Of a stretch of DNA of 64,000 nt, positions 54,168 through 62,432 are shown piece after piece (positions within the stretch are counted from its first letter, which is position 1; each line of letters starts with the position of its first letter). The notes beneath the pieces are model-generated. The model did not search any database and was not told the origin of the DNA. It saw only the letters and a list, made by a program, of their open reading frames with translations. The position numbers and the translations under genes were made by a program. The stretch is taken from positions 72,920-136,919 of the forward strand of contig JAFAGA010000006.1 in assembly GCA_023423045.1 (NCBI GenBank). The letters are read 5' to 3'. Source of the DNA: Bacillota bacterium (lineage in GTDB: Bacteria > Bacillota > Clostridia > Lachnospirales > Lachnospiraceae).

Positions 54168-55133
54168 TTAGAATAACCCCTCCCCCTCATTGTATTTTTT
54201 GGCTGCCTTATTGGCCAGAGTAACCAGCAATAGACCCATCAGGGATTGAAACAGACCGATGGCTGTTGCATAGGAGAAGCCCAGGGTTCTCATGGTCTGA
54301 TATACATAGGTATCTATTACGGTGACCGCATCAATCAGTACCGGATTATTCCCCACAATACCGTAGATCATGCCAAAGTCTCCGTAGAAGATACGTCCGA
54401 TGCTCATTAAGGTAAGAACGATGGCCGTGGATTTAAGCATCGGCAGGGTGAGATACCATATTCTCTGCAGCTTATTTGCCCCATCCACCTCCGCCGCCTC
54501 AAACAGGGAGCCGTCAAAGCCTGCCATGGCCGCCATATATATGATGGAGCTGTATCCGCTCCACTTCCACATACTGGAGAAGATAATAATTCCCTTCCAA
54601 TACTTGGGCTCCGCATACCATTTTACCGGCTCAAGCCCGATCGAACGCAGAAAGTGATTGATCACTCCCACATCCGAGGAGAAAAAGCCGTAGATAATTG
54701 CTCCCACCACTACCCAGGATAGAAAATAAGGAAAAAACATAAAGCTCTGGGTCAGCTTCTTAAATACCTTGCTTCGGATTTCATTAAAGAAAACCGCAAT
54801 TCCCACCGGGATAATAAGACCCAGAATAATGCCAAAGAAATTAATAAACAGGGTATTGTAGGTTACTCTCCACCCCATGCTGCTTTTAGAAAAAAAGTAT
54901 TTGAAATTATCCAGGCCAACGAAGGGGCTGCCAAAAATTCCGTCCACCACATTAAAATCCGTGAAGGCCATCCATGTTCCTGCAAAGGGAATATAGCAGA
55001 ACATGATAAGTACAATTAAGGCCGGCACACACATTAAATACAAGCCTTTGTTCCTTTTCATTTCCCGTATGAATTCCCGCTTTCCGGCTGTTTTTGCCGG
55101 CTGTACCATATCCTGATTTTTCTTTGCTTTCAT
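54168..55133 (-). CDS. Carbohydrate ABC transporter permease (LplB type)
   Basis: CUT1 permease of 321 residues: a Lys-rich cytoplasmic N-terminus, first segment KGLYLMCVPALIVLIMFCYI, EAA loop LFEAAEVDGANKLQRIWYLT and C-terminus KAAKKYNEGEGLF. It lies 24 bp after the Gfo/Idh gene, within the operon. Confidence 0.92.
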   Translation of the reverse strand: MKAKKNQDMVQPAKTAGKREFIREMKRNKGLYLMCVPALIVLIMFCYIPFAGTWMAFTDFNVVDGIFGSPFVGLDNFKYFFSKSSMGWRVTYNTLFINFFGIILGLIIPVGIAVFFNEIRSKVFKKLTQSFMFFPYFLSWVVVGAIIYGFFSSDVGVINHFLRSIGLEPVKWYAEPKYWKGIIIFSSMWKWSGYSSIIYMAAMAGFDGSLFEAAEVDGANKLQRIWYLTLPMLKSTAIVLTLMSIGRIFYGDFGMIYGIVGNNPVLIDAVTVIDTYVYQTMRTLGFSYATAIGLFQSLMGLLLVTLANKAAKKYNEGEGLF

Positions 55134-55157
55134 ACCGCTTTCTTACTCCTTTCCCTA

Positions 55158-56420
55158 TCAGGAGTTACGCAATTCTTCTTTCAGCTCATCCAGGTCAATT
55201 ACCCTGCCCGTAACTCTGGACTTCTCCGCCGCATAAGCCATCATATGGCTCTGTATCGATTGGCTGACGGAAGACCTGCTATTATCCCCCGGGGTAGTAA
55301 GCTGCTGCAGGAAATCCTCCATAAGTCCGCTATCTCCTCCGCCATGCCCGCTCTGGGATACACCGATGTTTATGATCCTCTGCTCAAAGGTATCAGAGGA
55401 ATTGGATGCAAATTTCGTAATCTCAAGTATATTTTTGCTGTCATCCCCGCGAATCTCACCATTTTCACACATTACCTTAATGGTCCTGCTGATCCGGTTG
55501 GTAAAACTGCTCAGATTAAAGCTCACGGTGGCCCGATTCTCAAATTCAATCAGCACTACCTGATTGTCACATACGTCGTTATCACAGCGGTATACACACC
55601 TTCCATAGGGACCGTCCATTAAAGCCTTTTCAATTCCCTCCCTTGTCTGATCCTTGGTTATTGCCGCAGCCGGCCATTTTCCAATGATCGGAAGGTAGGC
55701 CTTTCTTGCATCAAATCTGCAATCTTCGGCGGCAGCACAGGTAAGGCAGCGGTCCGAGCTGTTTTCAGGCGCATTCTCCTCCTTAAAGTATCTCAGGCTT
55801 CCGAAGGAGGATATTTTCTTCGCTTCGCATCCTACCAGCCAGGTCAGGATATCCATGTCATGACAGGATTTTTGCATTACCAGAGAGCTGGTCCCATCGC
55901 TCCTTCTCCAGTTTCCTCTGACAAAGGAGTGGGCCATATGGAAATTGCCGATATTTTCATTATGCTGGATGGAGATGATACGACCCAGCTCGCCGCTGTC
56001 GATAATGTCCTTAATCGCCATAAAGAAATTCGTATAGCGCAGCACATGGCATACAATTACACGGCATCCCTTTTGCTTTGCTTTCTCCTGGATATCAAGG
56101 CATTCCCGGGGCTCCGGTGAAATCGGCTTTTCAAGCAGGATATCATAGCCCAGCTCCAGAGCTGCCATGGTCTGCTTATAATGGTCCCGGTCCATGCTTG
56201 CAATAATCATCGCATCTGCAATCCGGCCTTTTTGAAAAAATTCCTCTGCACTTGAAAAACACATCTCCTCCGGCACAAGAAAGCTCTCCGCCGCAATCTT
56301 TCTTCTCTCTTCGTTGGGCTCAACAATTGCCATAATTTCCGCTTCCTTCGAATGAAAAGCGAAATCCGCATAAATCATGCCTCTTTGTCCCGCCCCTATT
56401 AATGCTATTTTTAATTTCAT
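55158..56420 (-). CDS. Gfo/Idh/MocA-family NAD(P)-dependent oxidoreductase
   Basis: N-terminal Rossmann fold (IALIGAGQRGMIYADFA) and the EKP motif (ILLEKPISP) whose Lys is catalytic in this family. The central region has HNENIGNFHMAHSFVRGNW and a Cys-containing insert DRCLTCAAAEDCRFDARKAY that could bind metal. The C-terminal part is the usual mixed sheet (GHGGGDSGLMEDFL). Length 420 residues. In the operon it probably oxidises or epimerises a sugar or sugar acid brought in by the importer. The substrate is not known. Confidence 0.9.
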   Translation of the reverse strand: MKLKIALIGAGQRGMIYADFAFHSKEAEIMAIVEPNEERRKIAAESFLVPEEMCFSSAEEFFQKGRIADAMIIASMDRDHYKQTMAALELGYDILLEKPISPEPRECLDIQEKAKQKGCRVIVCHVLRYTNFFMAIKDIIDSGELGRIISIQHNENIGNFHMAHSFVRGNWRRSDGTSSLVMQKSCHDMDILTWLVGCEAKKISSFGSLRYFKEENAPENSSDRCLTCAAAEDCRFDARKAYLPIIGKWPAAAITKDQTREGIEKALMDGPYGRCVYRCDNDVCDNQVVLIEFENRATVSFNLSSFTNRISRTIKVMCENGEIRGDDSKNILEITKFASNSSDTFEQRIINIGVSQSGHGGGDSGLMEDFLQQLTTPGDNSRSSVSQSIQSHMMAYAAEKSRVTGRVIDLDELKEELRNS

Positions 56421-56514
56421 AATTCATTCCTCCTGCCGCAAACTTAATTTTCTGCTTATCTGCAATTCATCCCGTATCCGCACCCACAGGCTTCCGGCAA
56501 AACAGAGCTTCTTC

Positions 56515-57642
56515 TCAGCTCTCCTTGGGTGTCTTGGGATCCTCCAAAGGGTAATAGCCATCCGGATAAAAATCATCCCAGGCATGGAGCAGATTATTTC
56601 CGATTTGATGATCTACTTCGATCTCACCCATCTTATAATAACCTCCCTGCTCCTCCGCTTGTACATTCAGTTCCAGGAAAGTCCCATCCGTAAAGAAAAT
56701 CCCTACGGAAACGAAGAAGGTTCCTTCCTCCAACTCCGGCAAAGGTATAATTTCATTATGGGTGATATCACCCACGCCCCATCTAGTACGATCAACGTTC
56801 AGCCTGCACTCCCAGGAGGCATTCTCCTTCCATAGCCGAAGCATCAGATGAAACTCTTGATAACAGGGCGCGCTCCCCGTATTCACAAACCAAAAGCGGA
56901 CCGGAAGCCCTCCTCCTCCCGCTATTTTTTTCGGAAAGGTCAGGCGTCTCAGTGTGAAATCATATCCTATGTCCATGGGGCGATTGGCAAAGGCCGCATG
57001 CCATCTGTAACTTTCTCTCAGAATATGGGGACCGGCCTTCTCCTCCGGAAAACAAAGTACCACCGGCCTTTGTTCCCAGGTATGCTGCAGGCCTAGTCTT
57101 GCAAACCGCTCACAGCATATGACCCAGTTAGCTTCACTGCAGTTAACCATAAGGCCAAAGTCTTGTTTGTTCTCCTTCAGATAGCGGATCAGCTCTTCCT
57201 CTTCCAGCCTTGCCAGCAGTACCGTATCTGCAAAGGCTTCCCGGTAAGCGTCCCAAATCCATCTATTTCCATGGTCGGAAGAAATGATAACTCCCACCAT
57301 ATTCGGCATCTGCCCAAGAAAACTGCCAACGCTTCGAAGCAGACGGGCAAAGCCTTCCTCCCTGTATTCACCCGGAAATCCTTCGCTGGGACCGCCATGA
57401 ACTCCCCACATCCAGGACGGGATGTCTCTGTCGATGCTCAGAACCGCATTCCTTTCCTGTTCCAGTGCTTCCTTCAGCTGCTCCAGGCAATACCTTCCCC
57501 GTTCCGGCTCCAGTTCCTCCCAGCCATAGGAAAGAAGCTGGTATCTGCCCCTCTCCGAATCCCCTCCCAGCCTGGTACCCGGCTTTGGACGGATCTTATA
57601 GGTTTCATAAAAACTATAATTTTCAAGTGAGTATTTACCCAC
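56515..57642 (-). CDS. DUF4832-like protein, shorter paralogue
   Basis: The C-terminal half resembles the DUF4832 region of the gene at 58956: here VRFWFVNTGSAPCYQEFHLM, there LRGLWANTGVAPCYKPYLVT. The N-terminal half looks like a TIM-barrel glycosidase relative (YGWEELEPERGRYCLEQL, as in GH42-like W..LEP..G.Y). Where the longer paralogue has an acidic WGEGGG segment, this one reads SSDHGNRWIWDAYRE, so a catalytic role is doubtful. Length is 375 residues from GTG 57642, behind GGAGGAG. No signal peptide. The function is unknown; it may bind the same sugar. Confidence 0.7.
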   Translation of the reverse strand: MGKYSLENYSFYETYKIRPKPGTRLGGDSERGRYQLLSYGWEELEPERGRYCLEQLKEALEQERNAVLSIDRDIPSWMWGVHGGPSEGFPGEYREEGFARLLRSVGSFLGQMPNMVGVIISSDHGNRWIWDAYREAFADTVLLARLEEEELIRYLKENKQDFGLMVNCSEANWVICCERFARLGLQHTWEQRPVVLCFPEEKAGPHILRESYRWHAAFANRPMDIGYDFTLRRLTFPKKIAGGGGLPVRFWFVNTGSAPCYQEFHLMLRLWKENASWECRLNVDRTRWGVGDITHNEIIPLPELEEGTFFVSVGIFFTDGTFLELNVQAEEQGGYYKMGEIEVDHQIGNNLLHAWDDFYPDGYYPLEDPKTPKES

Positions 57643-57655
57643 AGTCCGCTCCTCC

Positions 57656-58945
57656 TTATCTCAAATGGCTGTCAACAACCTCTCGGAAGCGCCTGATATC
57701 CTCCTCCGTTATATAGGGCATTTGATCCGTCCTGTCCGCCTCTTCTCTCAGAACAACCATGCTCAGGGTGTTAAAGCGGGCTCCGGTTCTCATATAAGCG
57801 GCAGCCGCCTTCTGCAGTGAAGTCCTAAGCTCTGTATTCTCCGGATCCGCTTTCCAGTCACCGAAGGCTTCATAACGAAGCATACCATCCCCTTCCTGAA
57901 TCGGATATAGATAGAACTGCCGCTGAACCTTGATTATATTGCTGATCTCGTTATCCAGGATCAGGGACAAACGGGAATCATAGAGCCAGCTCTCACTCCA
58001 AAAGCCCTTAATTCCCATTTCCGGGAAATAGGTATCATAAAATTCCAATGCCAGGCCCATGGAATACTTAAGGCGTTCCGGAGTATATCCCGGTCCCGAG
58101 GGAATATGAAGGGCCAAAAGCGTATCTCCCTGGACAAGAGCAACCTCCCACTCCTGCCTGGACAAGGTAACGGTATCCTTTTCAACGAAGCCCATGGGAT
58201 TGATGGGATTGGCGGTTATTGCCTCCCCAGTCTCGCTCCAGACGGAGATAAAGCTTCCATCCCTGTCATACACATCATTAATTCCATTCTCCTGTCCATC
58301 CCGGCGAAACTCTGTACCGCCATGCCTGAGAGCAAGAACTCTTTTGCTCACCTTATTCCGATACATGGTGAACTCATCTCCAAAACGGCAGGGGATAAAG
58401 AAAAAACGGTCCAGCAGGAAGATGGAACAGGTATAAAAGTTCATATCCCAGGGAAAATCACTCACCGCCGTCTCGCCCTGTCGCAGCTTCTCCAGCTGGG
58501 GCTTCATGGGCCGGTACGGAATATCCTGATAGTATTCCAAGGGTACTCCCCGTTCCTCAAGGAGCCTCATCGAGGGAACCACACATGCCAGCAGGAGCAA
58601 AAAAGAATAGAGATCCTTCTGTCCGGTCATACACACCGGGGTCATGTTCCTGTAATTGTCCACGTCACAGCGGTTTCTGGCAGAGCACATATCCCACACC
58701 AGGAATTTGGTGAAATGAAACAGCACCGGATCCCTCTCCACCGCCTCAATGCCACTCAGAATGAGTTCCCGGCAATCCGCCGGCAAATTAAACCTCAGAA
58801 ATATATTCTCCAAAAAATCTCTCTTAATAAAATATTCCTGATGCTCCGGCTGATACAGCCCATAAAAATGCTCCAGCCCTTCCGGCAAATTATCAAAGCC
58901 GCAATAATCAACACATTCCTGATATCCGTATTTTTTTATGTCCAT
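57656..58945 (-). CDS. GNAT-like acyltransferase-domain protein of unknown function
   Basis: The 429-residue cytoplasmic protein resembles the acyltransferase-domain (NAT_N/GNAT_C-like) proteins found in carbohydrate clusters of Firmicutes. The most telling part is LLALHIPSGPGYTPERL followed by FYDTYFPEMGIKGFWSESWL and DNEISNIIKVQRQFYL. The N-terminal part is helical with a Cys-containing segment (DMCSARNRCDVDNY). The acyl group and acceptor are unknown, and activity is not shown. It sits 13 bp before the shorter DUF4832-like gene and 10 bp after the longer one. Confidence 0.6.
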   Translation of the reverse strand: MDIKKYGYQECVDYCGFDNLPEGLEHFYGLYQPEHQEYFIKRDFLENIFLRFNLPADCRELILSGIEAVERDPVLFHFTKFLVWDMCSARNRCDVDNYRNMTPVCMTGQKDLYSFLLLLACVVPSMRLLEERGVPLEYYQDIPYRPMKPQLEKLRQGETAVSDFPWDMNFYTCSIFLLDRFFFIPCRFGDEFTMYRNKVSKRVLALRHGGTEFRRDGQENGINDVYDRDGSFISVWSETGEAITANPINPMGFVEKDTVTLSRQEWEVALVQGDTLLALHIPSGPGYTPERLKYSMGLALEFYDTYFPEMGIKGFWSESWLYDSRLSLILDNEISNIIKVQRQFYLYPIQEGDGMLRYEAFGDWKADPENTELRTSLQKAAAAYMRTGARFNTLSMVVLREEADRTDQMPYITEEDIRRFREVVDSHLR

Positions 58946-58955
58946 TCCTGTCCCC

Positions 58956-60287
58956 CTATTCTATAATGAGCGTACCCATGGGATAATGGCCGTTCTTCTC
59001 ACCTGCAATGGCAAGCTTAAGATTACCGACGCCTTCAATTCCTGTCTCAATCCCCAGCTCCAGGGTATACTCCCCGGGCAGAACACTTTCCTCTATCTTA
59101 AATTCTTCTTCCCAAAGAATATCCATATCCGGGAGCCAGTACCGGATATCAGTTTTACTGTGATAAGTATAACACTGTGAAGCACTGCGCAGTCTTACCG
59201 TCACCAGATACGGCTTATAGCACGGTGCCACGCCGGTATTGGCCCAAAGTCCCCGAAGCTCCAGGGACATTCCCCGGGAGACCCTGCTGCCGTACTCCAG
59301 CTTTCTTAATTCAAAACGGTACCCCATCTTCCTGAGCCATCGCTCCACGTTCTTCTTCCAGGGTTCCGGAACCGTCATCCCCTTGTTATTGTAGGAGGAG
59401 ATATGCCATTTCAATGACTCATCAATAATATAATCGATATCCCATCCCTGCAAAAACCAGTCATTCATGTGCCAGCAGGCCTCAAATACCACCGGTGCCT
59501 TCTTCCATGCATCCTGCATATGGAAATTACAGATATTCTCCGGGTAGAAGTCCAGCATATGGGACCACTCCTCCTCGTGGAACCCTCCCATGTCCCCAAG
59601 ACAATCCACACGAAAGCCGATGGATTCCCTCCTGCGGCGAATTATCCCGATGGATCTCGGATCATGAAGCAGCGCCTGTAAGCTTGTGATTTTAAAATTA
59701 TCTATGTAAGCATCTGTGAGCTGTTTAATTTTATCATTTGGCAGGAATTCAGTCCCGCCGCCCTCTCCCCAGGCGCCAACCAGAGCCATATCCACCGAGC
59801 TGATCACGGGATGGCCGTCAAAGCGTCCTGCAAACTGCCGAAGAAAGGAGGACCAATACTCCACATAGGGAGTGTCAATCGGATCGACTCTCCAAAAGGG
59901 GAATTCCGGTTCCTCCGGATAATCCCTGCGAAACCAGTCCGGGATATCCTCCTCTTTAGAAAGAGCATAAGGAGAGCAGCGGACAATTGCCGTGCAGCCC
60001 ATAGACCGGGCCTGATTCAGCTTGTGCTCCAGAACCTCCCAATGATATTCCCCTCGGACCGGCTCCAAATCCCTCCAACGCACTCCGATATACATTATCT
60101 TACTGTCAGGATGGTTCCAGGTTACCCCGCCCTCGGTAAACTTGTATTTTTCAACCCTTTGGCCTCTGCTGTCATATACACCGTCCACCAGCTTTTCCAT
60201 CAGCTTGGGTGCTGCAATAAAACCAATTCCCGGATTCGTAAGGAAGGTATCTATAATATCAGGATATACCGTCTTTCTATTGGACAT
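58956..60287 (-). CDS. DUF4832-like putative glycoside hydrolase, longer paralogue
   Basis: A 443-residue cytoplasmic protein with a TIM-barrel-like N-terminal part (IGVRWRDLEPVRGEYHWEVL, VDMALVGAWGEGGGTEFL) and a C-terminal DUF4832-type beta domain (LRGLWANTGVAPCYKPYLVT, GEYTLELGIETGIEGVG). Glu in WGEGGG is a candidate acid residue by analogy with clan GH-A enzymes, but I cannot assign a known GH family. The frame is open from 60332; AAGGAG precedes ATG 60287 (MSNRKTVYPD), 11 bp after the small gene's stop. It is probably the key catabolic enzyme of the operon, by inference. Confidence 0.7.
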   Translation of the reverse strand: MSNRKTVYPDIIDTFLTNPGIGFIAAPKLMEKLVDGVYDSRGQRVEKYKFTEGGVTWNHPDSKIMYIGVRWRDLEPVRGEYHWEVLEHKLNQARSMGCTAIVRCSPYALSKEEDIPDWFRRDYPEEPEFPFWRVDPIDTPYVEYWSSFLRQFAGRFDGHPVISSVDMALVGAWGEGGGTEFLPNDKIKQLTDAYIDNFKITSLQALLHDPRSIGIIRRRRESIGFRVDCLGDMGGFHEEEWSHMLDFYPENICNFHMQDAWKKAPVVFEACWHMNDWFLQGWDIDYIIDESLKWHISSYNNKGMTVPEPWKKNVERWLRKMGYRFELRKLEYGSRVSRGMSLELRGLWANTGVAPCYKPYLVTVRLRSASQCYTYHSKTDIRYWLPDMDILWEEEFKIEESVLPGEYTLELGIETGIEGVGNLKLAIAGEKNGHYPMGTLIIE

Positions 60288-60298
60288 ATACGTTCTCC

Positions 60299-60511
60299 TT
60301 ATCCCACATAATTTCTTTGAAACAAGATGCATCCGCTTTCCTGATAATGCCTGGCCAGCCGGATTAATTTTGCCTGACTGCAGTCCAGGACCTTAGCCAG
60401 ACATTGATCACAGTGAAAGTTCCCGATATGCCTGCCAAGAAGCTTCAGGTTGAGAGCAATCTCCATATCGCCCATGTTCTTCCCACAGTCACAGCAGCTT
60501 ATCCTCTTCAA
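60299..60511 (-). CDS. Small Cys-rich zinc-ribbon-like protein
   Basis: A 70-residue protein with CC..C and C..C pairs (ISCCDCGKNMG, HCDQCLAKVLDC) framing a basic ALNLKLLGRHIGNF segment and the ending RHYQESGCILF. The spacing suggests a zinc ribbon. It starts with TTG 60511, 9 nt after AAAGGAG, and is the first gene of the operon. I do not know its role; a regulator or accessory factor for a neighbouring protein is possible. Its good ribosome-binding site and tight 11-bp spacing to the next start support it as a real gene. Confidence 0.75.
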   Translation of the reverse strand: MKRISCCDCGKNMGDMEIALNLKLLGRHIGNFHCDQCLAKVLDCSQAKLIRLARHYQESGCILFQRNYVG

Positions 60512-60532
60512 TACCGCACACTCCTTTAGCTT

Positions 60533-60675
60533 GTTACGTTATTGTTACGTTTGTTTAGTAAACCTTATGATGAAATTATAACACCACTCTAAGTCATTGT
60601 AAATACCATAAATAAAAAATAAACATTGACAATGTCCCGCAAAAATTATTATAATTTATGCGTACGTAACATACG
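60533..60675. promoter_or_regulatory. Operator-like repeats in the LacI/operon divergent region
   Basis: GTTACGT occurs at 60533-60539 and 60544-60550, and inverted (ACGTAAC) at 60664-60670. A perfect odd palindrome GTTTAGTAAAC lies at 60553-60563, and CGTA..TACG (60661-60675) surrounds the inverted heptamer. They flank both sides of the divergent promoter area, as expected for LacI-type looping operators. Which element is the true operator is unclear. Confidence 0.5.
60626..60655 (+). promoter_or_regulatory. Promoter of the LacI-family gene
   Basis: TTGACA (60626-60631) and TATAAT (60650-60655) with 18 bp between, about 70 bp upstream of the TTG start. The inverted GTTACGT element lies just after the -10 box, where a repressor could block transcription. 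Confidence 0.7.
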
Positions 60676-60726
60676 ATAATCACGTAATCTTTGCTAAACA
60701 ACTATTACACAAAGGAGTGTTGATAT

Positions 60727-61752
60727 TTGAGTACAATAAGGGACGTAGCTAATTTAGCTAATGTGTCCGTAGCCACTGTATCGCGGGTAATCAATAACGA
60801 TACGAAATATAAGATGACAGACGAAACAAGATCCCGTGTATGGCAGGCGATCACAGAGCTGAATTATATGGCAAAATCTCCTGTCCGGGCTTCCTCCGGC
60901 AAAAAAGATGGAATCCGCAGCGAAGTTCCCGCAAAAATAGGCTGCATTCTCAGTGTAACAAAGAATAAATATAAGGATCCCTATTTCATGTCCATTCTGT
61001 CAGGAGCAGAAGAACGGCTGATGGAACAGGGATATGAGCTTTCCTTTGTTAAGACCGGTGTGGAGCTGGAGGACAGGAAAACCCTGTACAGTGCCTTCAG
61101 TACCCCCATTTCGGGTCTGATTTTGATGGAATCCCTAAACGCCGAAACCTATCATTTTATCCGTAACCAGGTGCCCAATATTGTCGGAGTGGATACCCAG
61201 TGGGAGGATATTGATAACGTGGGTTATGACCATTACCGGGTCGCCGCTATGGCGGTGCAGCACCTGCTCTCCCTGGGTCACAAGGAGATCGGATTTATCG
61301 GAGGAAGCGGTATCAGCAAAAACATTAAAACCAGTCAAAGATACCGGGGCTATTATTCCTCCCTGCACGCTGCCGGCTTGCAGGTAAACCCTGATTGGGT
61401 AATTGATTGTGCCTGGGATGAGAATATCTGTATGGAGAAGATCAGTCAGCTCTGCCGGAAGGGAAATTCCTATCCCACCGCTTTCTTTGTTGCCAGCGAT
61501 CTTATGGCAATGGCAGCTTTAAGCGGCTTATACAGCTTAGGTATCTCCGTACCGAATGAAGTGGCTATTATCGGATTATCCAATCTTGAGATTTCGAAAT
61601 ACTCCAATCCGCCGTTGACCACCATCGAAATCCCAACCAGGGAAATCGGTATGGTGGCGGTTGATCTTCTGATTTCCAGGATGAACGGCTATACACTTCT
61701 GCCCAGAAAGGTAATTCTGCCCACCAACCTGATACAGCGCCATTCAACCTGA
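60727..61752 (+). CDS. LacI-family transcriptional regulator
   Basis: The N-terminal LacI helix-turn-helix with hinge is intact (IRDVANLANVSVATVSRVIN, then VWQAITELNY), followed by a periplasmic-binding-protein-like sensor (GCILSVTKNKYKDPYFMSIL, HLLSLGHKEIGFIGG, FFVASDLMAMAALSGLYSLG). Length is 341 residues. The start is TTG 60727 behind AAAGGAG. It lies divergently from the DUF4832 operon and is its likely repressor, with a sugar or its breakdown product as inducer. Confidence 0.94.
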   Translation: MSTIRDVANLANVSVATVSRVINNDTKYKMTDETRSRVWQAITELNYMAKSPVRASSGKKDGIRSEVPAKIGCILSVTKNKYKDPYFMSILSGAEERLMEQGYELSFVKTGVELEDRKTLYSAFSTPISGLILMESLNAETYHFIRNQVPNIVGVDTQWEDIDNVGYDHYRVAAMAVQHLLSLGHKEIGFIGGSGISKNIKTSQRYRGYYSSLHAAGLQVNPDWVIDCAWDENICMEKISQLCRKGNSYPTAFFVASDLMAMAALSGLYSLGISVPNEVAIIGLSNLEISKYSNPPLTTIEIPTREIGMVAVDLLISRMNGYTLLPRKVILPTNLIQRHST

Positions 61753-61796
61753 TGCTGCATATATTAAAGTAAGATATTTCGAGGGATCTGATTTTA

Positions 61797-62432
61797 ATGA
61801 ACGATATTCATTCCGGCAGCCATACACAGCACAACCGAATGATTTTAAGCGGAACAGGACAGGTAAGCGCCGTCCCCAACGAAGTAATTATCCGCCTGGG
61901 GGTTCAAACCAACGGCACTCCTCTGCAGACGATACAGGCAGAAAATGCCCAAATCACTCAGGCAGTGCTCCAGGCACTGAGACAACTGGGCGTAACCGAT
62001 ATCAAGACCTATCAATATGATATTAACAAGGTATTGGAGTATGAGGACGGAAGACAAATTGACCGGGGTTACTCCGTACAGAATATACTTGAGATACGTT
62101 CCGACCGGCCGGATCTGGCAGGAACCATAATCGATACCGCTGTAAATTACGGCGCTAACCGGGTAGATCTCATTCGCCTCGAGGTCTCCGATGCGGACAG
62201 CTATTATCTGGAGGCATTGAATCTGGCCGTAGCAAACGCTTATGATAAGGCAGATACCCTGGCGGAGAGCCTTGGTGCCCGGCTGCAGCCCTATCCTCTG
62301 AAAATTCAGGAAAACAGCACCTCCCCCATTCCCTATCAAAGGATAAGCATGGGGGAAGGTGCTTTTGCTACACCCATTGTGGCAGGGACTAATCAAATTG
62401 AAGCATCCGTAACCGTAGAATTCGGATATTAG
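61797..62432 (+). CDS. SIMPL-domain (DUF541) protein
   Basis: A 211-residue protein with the SIMPL/DUF541 pattern: ILSGTGQVSAVPNEVIIRLGV at the start, IKTYQYDINKVLEYEDG, then LNLAVANAYDKADTLAESLG and the closing IEASVTVEFGY. Most family members are secreted; this one has no signal peptide, so it is probably cytoplasmic. The role is unknown. It follows the LacI gene by about 45 bp and overlaps the end of the next gene tail-to-tail by 4 bp. Confidence 0.88.
   Translation: MNDIHSGSHTQHNRMILSGTGQVSAVPNEVIIRLGVQTNGTPLQTIQAENAQITQAVLQALRQLGVTDIKTYQYDINKVLEYEDGRQIDRGYSVQNILEIRSDRPDLAGTIIDTAVNYGANRVDLIRLEVSDADSYYLEALNLAVANAYDKADTLAESLGARLQPYPLKIQENSTSPIPYQRISMGEGAFATPIVAGTNQIEASVTVEFGY

Noticed and set aside
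58106..58966. 286-residue plus-strand open frame
   Set aside because: It is antisense to the GNAT-like gene, whose frame has a proper start, spacing and family similarity.
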